A stretch of DNA of 36,223 nucleotides from Planctomycetota bacterium. GTDB lineage: Bacteria; Planctomycetota; UBA1135; UBA2386. The notes below the pieces were generated by a model. That model was not told where the DNA came from and searched no databases. It saw nothing but the letters and a program-made list of their open reading frames with translations. Position 1 is the first letter of the stretch; every line of letters begins with the position of its first letter. The position numbers were made by a program, and so were the translations under genes. Shown here piece after piece: positions 31,699-36,223 of this stretch. Location of the stretch: NCBI GenBank assembly GCA_002684655.1, contig NYVR01000109.1:1-36223 (forward strand), given 5' to 3'.

Positions 31699-33540
31699 GT
31701 GAGTATGCAAGACCGAGACCGCTTACTGCATGAGACGCTCGAACGATGGTTCGGGTTCTCGGAACTGCGTCCGCTGCAGAAAGAAGCCATCGACGCGGCA
31801 TTGGATGGCCGCGACGCGCTGGTCGTCTTACCGACCGGCGGCGGCAAGTCGCTCTGCTATCAGCTCCCGCCGCTGGTGCTCGGGAAGCTCACGGTGGTGG
31901 TCTCGCCGTTGATCGCCTTGATGCAGGACCAAGTCGACGGCTTGCGGCTCAACGGTGTCCCCGCCGCTGCGACGCACAGCAACTTGGACGCGGACGGGCG
32001 TCGCGAGCTGCGCGAGATGTCCGAGTCGGGCGCGCTGCGGCTGCTCTTCGTCGCGCCCGAGCGGCTGTTTCGAGGGGACTTCCTTGAGTGGTTGGGTCGA
32101 CAGGACGTCGCTGCGATCGCGATCGACGAGGCGCACTGCATCAGCCAGTGGGGTCACGACTTTCGCCCCGAGTACCGGCGGCTGGCCGAGCTCCGCGAGC
32201 GCTTCGAAGGCGTTCCTATCCACGCCTACACCGCGACCGCGACCCCGCGCGTGCGCGAGGACATCAAGGCGCAGCTGACGCTCAAGGATCCGGTTGAGCT
32301 AGTTGGGACGTTCGATCGCGCGGAGCTCACCTACAGGGTGCTTCCTCGACAGGGGCTGATCGAGCAGGTGGTCGAGGCGATCGGTCGACACCGGGACGCG
32401 GCGACGATCGTCTACTGCATCTCGCGTAAAGACACCGAGACCCTCAGCTCTCAGCTGCAGTCACGCGGGATCGAGGCCAAGGCCTACCACGCCGGCTTGC
32501 CAGCTGAGGAACGTACGCAACTCAGCGCTGACTTTCGGGCGGAGCGTCTGCATGTGGTCTGCGCGACGGTCGCGTTCGGCATGGGCATCGACCGCAGCGA
32601 CGTTCGCTTGGTGGTCCACGCTGCGATGCCGAAGAGCATCGAGCACTACCAGCAGGAGACGGGCCGCGCCGGGCGCGACGGCTTGCCGTCGGAGTGTCTC
32701 CTGCTCTACTCGGGCGCAGACGCCGCGAAGTGGCGGATGATCATCGAGAGATCTGGTGAAGAGAGCGGTGACCTAGAGGCGACGAAGGCGCAGCTACAGC
32801 TGCTCACCCACATGCAGCGGTTCGCCGGTCGCGCGAGCTGCCGGCACCGCTCTTTGAGCGAATACTTCGGTCAAGATTTCCTTGAGACGAACTGCAGCGC
32901 GTGCGACGTCTGTCTCAACGAGCTCGAGCTCGTCAGCGACGGGCACGTCACCGCGCAAAAGATCCTCTCTGCGATCGCGCGAACGGGGCAGCGCTACGGT
33001 GCGAGCTACGTGATCGACGTCCTGCGCGGCAGCAAGAGCGAAAAAGTGCGTACGCGCGGTCACGACCAGATCCCTACTTTTGGCCTGTTGAAGCAGTTGA
33101 CCGCGATGCGGATCGGTAACTACATCGACCAGTTGGTCGACAGCGGCGCGCTTGTGCGGACCGATGGCGAGTATCCGGTGCTGGTGCTAAACGAAGCCAG
33201 CGCCGAGGTCCTCAGAGGTGGTTGTGAAGTGGAGCTGCGGGCGCCGAAGGGCGGCCTCGACCAGCCCGCTCGTCGCCGACGTCAAGGCGGTGCCTCGGTC
33301 GAGGCGCGGGCGCTGACGCCTCCGGAGATCGAACTGTTCGACCGGCTGCGCGCGCTACGCCGCGAGATCGCCAGCAGCCTCGGCGTGCCGCCCTACGTCG
33401 TGTTCTCTGACGTCACGCTCGAAGAGTTCGCCCGCAACCGACCGCGGTCGCGCGCTGCGATGCTGGATTGCAAAGGCGTCGGTCCGAAGAAGTTCGACTC
33501 GTTCGGCGAGCGCTTCTTGGCGGCGTTGGCAGACGATTGA
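31699..33540 (+). CDS. recQ: ATP-dependent DNA helicase RecQ
   Basis: The 613-residue 3'-5' helicase unwinds DNA during recombination and fork repair. It shows motif 0 FGFSELRPLQKEAI, Walker A PTGGGKSL (45-52), DEAHCISQWGHDFRPEYR (143-160, DEAH box plus the RecQ aromatic loop), TATATPRVREDI, and motif VI QQETGRAGRDG. The zinc-binding cysteines are C381, C399, C402 and C405 (NCSACDVC). A winged-helix RQC domain follows, then an HRDC domain at about 530-610 (LRREIASSLGVPPYVVFSD, CKGVGPKKFDSFGE). I start at GTG 31699 (MSMQDR); ATG 31705 is also possible. The stop directly abuts the sialidase stop, forming TGATCA. All conserved motifs are intact. Confidence 0.98.
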   Translation: MSMQDRDRLLHETLERWFGFSELRPLQKEAIDAALDGRDALVVLPTGGGKSLCYQLPPLVLGKLTVVVSPLIALMQDQVDGLRLNGVPAAATHSNLDADGRRELREMSESGALRLLFVAPERLFRGDFLEWLGRQDVAAIAIDEAHCISQWGHDFRPEYRRLAELRERFEGVPIHAYTATATPRVREDIKAQLTLKDPVELVGTFDRAELTYRVLPRQGLIEQVVEAIGRHRDAATIVYCISRKDTETLSSQLQSRGIEAKAYHAGLPAEERTQLSADFRAERLHVVCATVAFGMGIDRSDVRLVVHAAMPKSIEHYQQETGRAGRDGLPSECLLLYSGADAAKWRMIIERSGEESGDLEATKAQLQLLTHMQRFAGRASCRHRSLSEYFGQDFLETNCSACDVCLNELELVSDGHVTAQKILSAIARTGQRYGASYVIDVLRGSKSEKVRTRGHDQIPTFGLLKQLTAMRIGNYIDQLVDSGALVRTDGEYPVLVLNEASAEVLRGGCEVELRAPKGGLDQPARRRRQGGASVEARALTPPEIELFDRLRALRREIASSLGVPPYVVFSDVTLEEFARNRPRSRAAMLDCKGVGPKKFDSFGERFLAALADD

Positions 33541-35094
33541 TCAGCGCGGCAGCTCGGCGGGCTCCAACAAGTGCGCCCGGATCTCGCGGTATCCGCCGGC
33601 CTCGTAGAGGCACACGACCCCGCCGCCCGGCGTGCGCTGGAGGCACGAATAGGCGGCGGGGCCGGGATCGAGCAGCTCAGCGCGCGGCCACGTTTGTCCT
33701 TCGTCGAACGAGAACCGCAGCACGAGTCGTTCGCGGCCGGTGCGGCTGGCCGGGTTGCTGAACATCAGCGCCTCGTCCGAGAAGCGGCGGATGCTCGCCT
33801 GGCAGATCGGCTCAGTGAGCTCGGGGACGTGGCGCTGGTCGCGCCAGGTGCGGCCGCCGTCGTCGCTCACGGCTTGCTGCCGGGTGCGCTTGCTGCGGTC
33901 GTAGTTGCGCATGTTGAGCAGCAGCCTTCCATCCCGCAACTCGACGACTTCGCACTCGTTGACCCGGTCCTGGGGCGTTGTCCCGCCGAGTCGCCACGTC
34001 GCGCCGCGGTCGTCGCTGTAGATCACGTGAGAGAAGTAGCGCTTGGTCTCGGCCTCGATGTGGTCGCAGGGGATCACCAGCCGGCCACGGTGTTCGGGTG
34101 CGCGTAGCTCGACGCCCGCGCCGGGCCCGGTCGCGTACCAGGTCCAGCTCGGCAGCTTGGTCGTCGCGGTGACTTCACGCGGCGCGCTCCAGGTCGCGCC
34201 GTGATCCTCGCTGCGCAACAGCCACACGGTCCTCGTACCCGTCGAGGTCCCAGCGATGATCTGCGATTCGTGATCCTTGCCGAGGTTGTGCGTCGTCAGC
34301 ATGACCACAGCGCCTGTCTCTGAGACGACGACTGGGCACGGGTTGCCGCAGGTGTTTGGGCCGTCGTCCCAGACCGTCTGCTGCGCGGACCACGTGCGGC
34401 CGCCGTCGCGAGATCGCTTCATCACGATGTCGATGTCGCCGGTGTCGCTGCGGCTGCCGTGGCGCGCTTCTGCGAACGCGAGCAAGTCGCCGTTGCCTGC
34501 GACCACCAGCGCAGGGATACGGTAGGTGTCGACGCCGGCCTCGCCGTTGTTCCAGACGGTCACGCTAGCGCCGATCGCCTGGGGTGCGGGCGCGCCGCCG
34601 GTCACGACGAACTGGCGCACCGTCATCGTGTCGCGATGGGGGCGGAGCCGCACCGCGCCGAGGTCGCCGTCGGGAGCGCTCATCGGCGGCTGAATGGCGC
34701 CGTTCCAGTCGAGCAGCAGCGAGCCTCGTCGCCGCGTCAGCACCAGCTTGAAGGCCTCGCCGGGTGCAGGCGCCGGCAGGTCGAGTGAGCGCGTCTTGCC
34801 GCCAAACAGCGGGCCTTCGACGAACGGTCGACCGTCGCGGCCGCAGAACCCGACGTGGCTGCCGCCGATGACCAGGGACGCCGCCGTCGCGCGCCCGTCG
34901 GCGAGCTGGAGCTCGACCTCGATGCGCCCTGAGGCGTTCGCCAGCGTGACCCCGCTGTCCAGGGGCGCTGCGTGCGGAGCGCCGACGAGCGCGTCGCCGC
35001 GGCGTTCCCAGCCGCGGGGCAGGTTGGTCGGCAGCGGCGCCTGCGCAGCGGTGAATCCACAAGCCAAAAAGAGTGTGAGTGCACGGACGTTCAT
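33541..35094 (-). CDS. Secreted sialidase (exo-alpha-sialidase family)
   Basis: The 517-residue protein starts at ATG 35094 with a signal peptide (MNVRALTLFLACGFTAAQA); the reading frame is open farther upstream, but that part overlaps the sirtuin gene and is not real. Residues of about 40-165 are a LamG-like domain. The six-bladed propeller begins with YRIP (191-194), the arginine-containing hallmark of sialidases. Five Asp-boxes (SxDxGxxW) follow: SRDGGRTW (228-235), SEDHGATW, SDDRGATW, SDDGGRTW and SFDEGQTW. It would release sialic acid from glycoconjugates outside the cytoplasm, as an exo-sialidase. The gene overlaps the sirtuin by ATGA, so both are in one operon. Substrate linkage is unknown. 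Confidence 0.9.
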   Translation of the reverse strand: MNVRALTLFLACGFTAAQAPLPTNLPRGWERRGDALVGAPHAAPLDSGVTLANASGRIEVELQLADGRATAASLVIGGSHVGFCGRDGRPFVEGPLFGGKTRSLDLPAPAPGEAFKLVLTRRRGSLLLDWNGAIQPPMSAPDGDLGAVRLRPHRDTMTVRQFVVTGGAPAPQAIGASVTVWNNGEAGVDTYRIPALVVAGNGDLLAFAEARHGSRSDTGDIDIVMKRSRDGGRTWSAQQTVWDDGPNTCGNPCPVVVSETGAVVMLTTHNLGKDHESQIIAGTSTGTRTVWLLRSEDHGATWSAPREVTATTKLPSWTWYATGPGAGVELRAPEHRGRLVIPCDHIEAETKRYFSHVIYSDDRGATWRLGGTTPQDRVNECEVVELRDGRLLLNMRNYDRSKRTRQQAVSDDGGRTWRDQRHVPELTEPICQASIRRFSDEALMFSNPASRTGRERLVLRFSFDEGQTWPRAELLDPGPAAYSCLQRTPGGGVVCLYEAGGYREIRAHLLEPAELPR

Positions 35095-35798
35095 TTGTCC
35101 TCCAAGACGGTTTGCATGAGCGCCGGCACGACGTGCGCGGCGCGTCCTTCGACGAAGGTGTCGTCGGTCTCGGCGTTGGCCGGGACCTCGAGCGCCTGGA
35201 CCCAAGTCCGCGCGCCGCGGCTCCGGGCGGCGTGGAGCATCCCGGCGGCTGGCCACACCTGCCCGCTCGTGCCGATCGCGACGAAGTGGGTGCAGCTGAG
35301 CAGGGCTCGCTCGATCGCCTCTAGGTGGAACGGCACCTCTCCAAACCAGACGATGTCGGGCCGCAGCCGCGCGTGTCCGCACGCTGGGCAGGGCAGGAAG
35401 TCCGGGCTGGTGTGGTCGAGGTCGCGCAGCCGGTGCGCGCAGGCTTCGCATCGCAACTGCGCGAGCTCGCCGTGCATGTGGATCGCGTCGCTGCCAGCAC
35501 GTTCGTGCAGGTCGTCGACGTTCTGCGTGACCAGCGTCATATGTTCGCCGTCCTTTTCCAGGCGCCGCGCCGCGTCCGCGAGGGCGTGATGGGCGGCGTT
35601 CGGCTCGACCTCGGCGAGCTGGGCTCGGCGCGCTTGGTAGAATCGCCAGACCATCTTCGGGTCCTTATGCCAGGCTTCGGGCGTCGCGACGTCTTCGGGT
35701 CGGTGGCCTTCCCACAGCCCGCCTGCGTCGCGGAACGTGCGAACGCCGGAGTCAGCGGAGATGCCGGCCCCCGTCATCACGACGACGTGTCGGGTCAT
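35091..35798 (-). CDS. cobB: NAD-dependent protein deacylase, CobB-type class III sirtuin
   Basis: The 235-residue enzyme removes acyl groups from lysines using NAD+. It has the NAD-binding GAGISADSGVRTFRD (10-24), catalytic QNVDDLHERAG (92-102) and H109 in HMHGEL, and a four-cysteine zinc site (C117, C120, C137, C140). FYQARR contains Y54 and R57, the Tyr/Arg pair that reads succinyl and malonyl groups in CobB and SIRT5, so desuccinylase activity is likely as well as deacetylation. I use ATG 35798 (MTRHVVVM) instead of the earlier ATG 35837 because the Rossmann fold starts at residue 4. It is cytoplasmic. The stop overlaps the sialidase start by ATGA. The combination with a sialidase is unusual. 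Confidence 0.95.
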   Translation of the reverse strand: MTRHVVVMTGAGISADSGVRTFRDAGGLWEGHRPEDVATPEAWHKDPKMVWRFYQARRAQLAEVEPNAAHHALADAARRLEKDGEHMTLVTQNVDDLHERAGSDAIHMHGELAQLRCEACAHRLRDLDHTSPDFLPCPACGHARLRPDIVWFGEVPFHLEAIERALLSCTHFVAIGTSGQVWPAAGMLHAARSRGARTWVQALEVPANAETDDTFVEGRAAHVVPALMQTVLEDK

Positions 35799-35926
35799 AC
35801 GCCCAGTTGTAGCAAAGCTCGTCGCGGGCGGCGCCAACCCACCGGAGAACTGGCGACGTGACGGGCCGCGCCCATTTCATCGCAGGCGGTGCTTCCATCG
35901 GGCGCGCCGATCGCGTCACGTGCAGG

Positions 35927-36223
35927 CATGACACCTATCCGCTCGGTCTGCGTTTACTGTGGCTCTCAGGACGGTCGCGATGAGTCTCACGCGGCGGCAG
36001 CGCGCGCGATGGGGAACGCCCTGGTGGACCGCGATATGCGGTTGGTCTTTGGCGGCGGGCACGTCGGGATGATGGGGCAGATCGCTGACAGCGTCCTCGC
36101 GCGCGGTGGCGAGGCGATCGGCGTCATCCCCGAGGCGCTGATGCGCGCCGAGGTCGCCCACGACGGCCTCACCGAGCTACACGTGACCGAAGACATGCAC
36201 CAGCGCAAGGCGTTGATGGCCGC
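35927..36223 (+). CDS. LOG-family Rossmann-fold protein, N-terminal part (truncated by the window end)
   Basis: Translation from ATG 35927 gives MTPIRSVCVYCGSQ, then RLVFGGGHVGMMGQIADSVL and AIGVIPEALM, for at least 99 residues that run off the window. The CVYCGS start and GGG-x-VGxMG loop are those of TIGR00730 (LOG/YgdH) proteins, which cleave cytokinin-type or other nucleoside monophosphates to release the base. The signature PGGxGTxxE, which carries catalytic residues, lies beyond the end, so activity cannot be confirmed here. No ribosome-binding site is obvious. The gene is divergent from the sirtuin with 128 bases between the two starts. Confidence 0.9.

Noticed and set aside
31510..31710. 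Minus-strand 66-codon open frame before recQ
   Set aside because: It is cysteine/arginine-rich with no domain and overlaps the recQ promoter and start.
35095..35451. Upstream extension of the sialidase reading frame
   Set aside because: It lies inside the sirtuin gene, whose zinc and NAD motifs are intact in the other frame. The signal peptide starts at ATG 35094.

Overview
This is a G+C-rich (roughly two-thirds by eye), gene-dense bacterial window, most likely from the Planctomycetota. The best markers are a planctomycete-type cytochrome protein with DUF1587/1592/1588/1585 domains (7349-9574), a secreted DUF1080 (3-keto-disaccharide hydrolase) protein (1675-2484), a secreted Asp-box sialidase, and a large secreted protein with a C-terminal domain I associate with this phylum. 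Shine-Dalgarno sequences are rare, which also fits. I cannot name the species.

Layout. 1-2484: the tail of one gene and two secreted proteins, with a hairpin between the convergent pair. 2536-4260: a degenerate sigma-like gene, divergent from an XRE regulator followed by a HAD-type phosphatase. 4377-7239 (minus): sensor kinase, response regulator and a secreted protein ending in a GspG-like tail, all overlapping by ATGA. 7349-12397 (plus): the planctomycete cytochrome/DUF1592 protein, a membrane-anchored octaheme cytochrome c, a four-helix membrane protein and a small hypothetical. 12411-23585 (minus): lipA, a 2-oxoacid dehydrogenase operon with two different E1 alpha genes but one E1 beta and one E2, then a hairpin, three surface-polysaccharide genes (GT2 fusion, GT-C-like membrane protein, UDP-GlcNAc 2-epimerase) and finally dihydrolipoyl dehydrogenase. 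24218-31256 (plus): a translationally coupled operon of three large glycosyltransferases and an ABC-2 polysaccharide exporter. 31253-31698: a tiny lipoprotein ORF and ambiguous sequence. 31699-33540: RecQ. 33541-35798 (minus): sirtuin and sialidase. 35927-end: the start of a LOG-family protein.

How the genes work together. LipA makes the lipoyl group carried on Lys44 of E2. The two E1 alpha/E1 beta pairs load acyl groups on it, and LpdA re-oxidises it. The plus-strand glycosyltransferases probably assemble a surface glycan on a lipid carrier, which the ABC-2 pair moves across the inner membrane; the minus-strand epimerase could supply ManNAc-type sugar. The octaheme cytochrome and DUF1592 protein point to periplasmic redox chemistry.

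No tRNA, rRNA, CRISPR array, insertion sequence or phage gene was seen. The most interesting points are the duplicated E1 alpha, a 22-bp operator-like dyad upstream of lipA, identical TAAGAT boxes exactly 6 nt before two divergent start codons (suggesting leaderless transcripts), the two-component/GspG-tail operon, the octaheme cluster and the ambiguous reading frames at 31253-31690.
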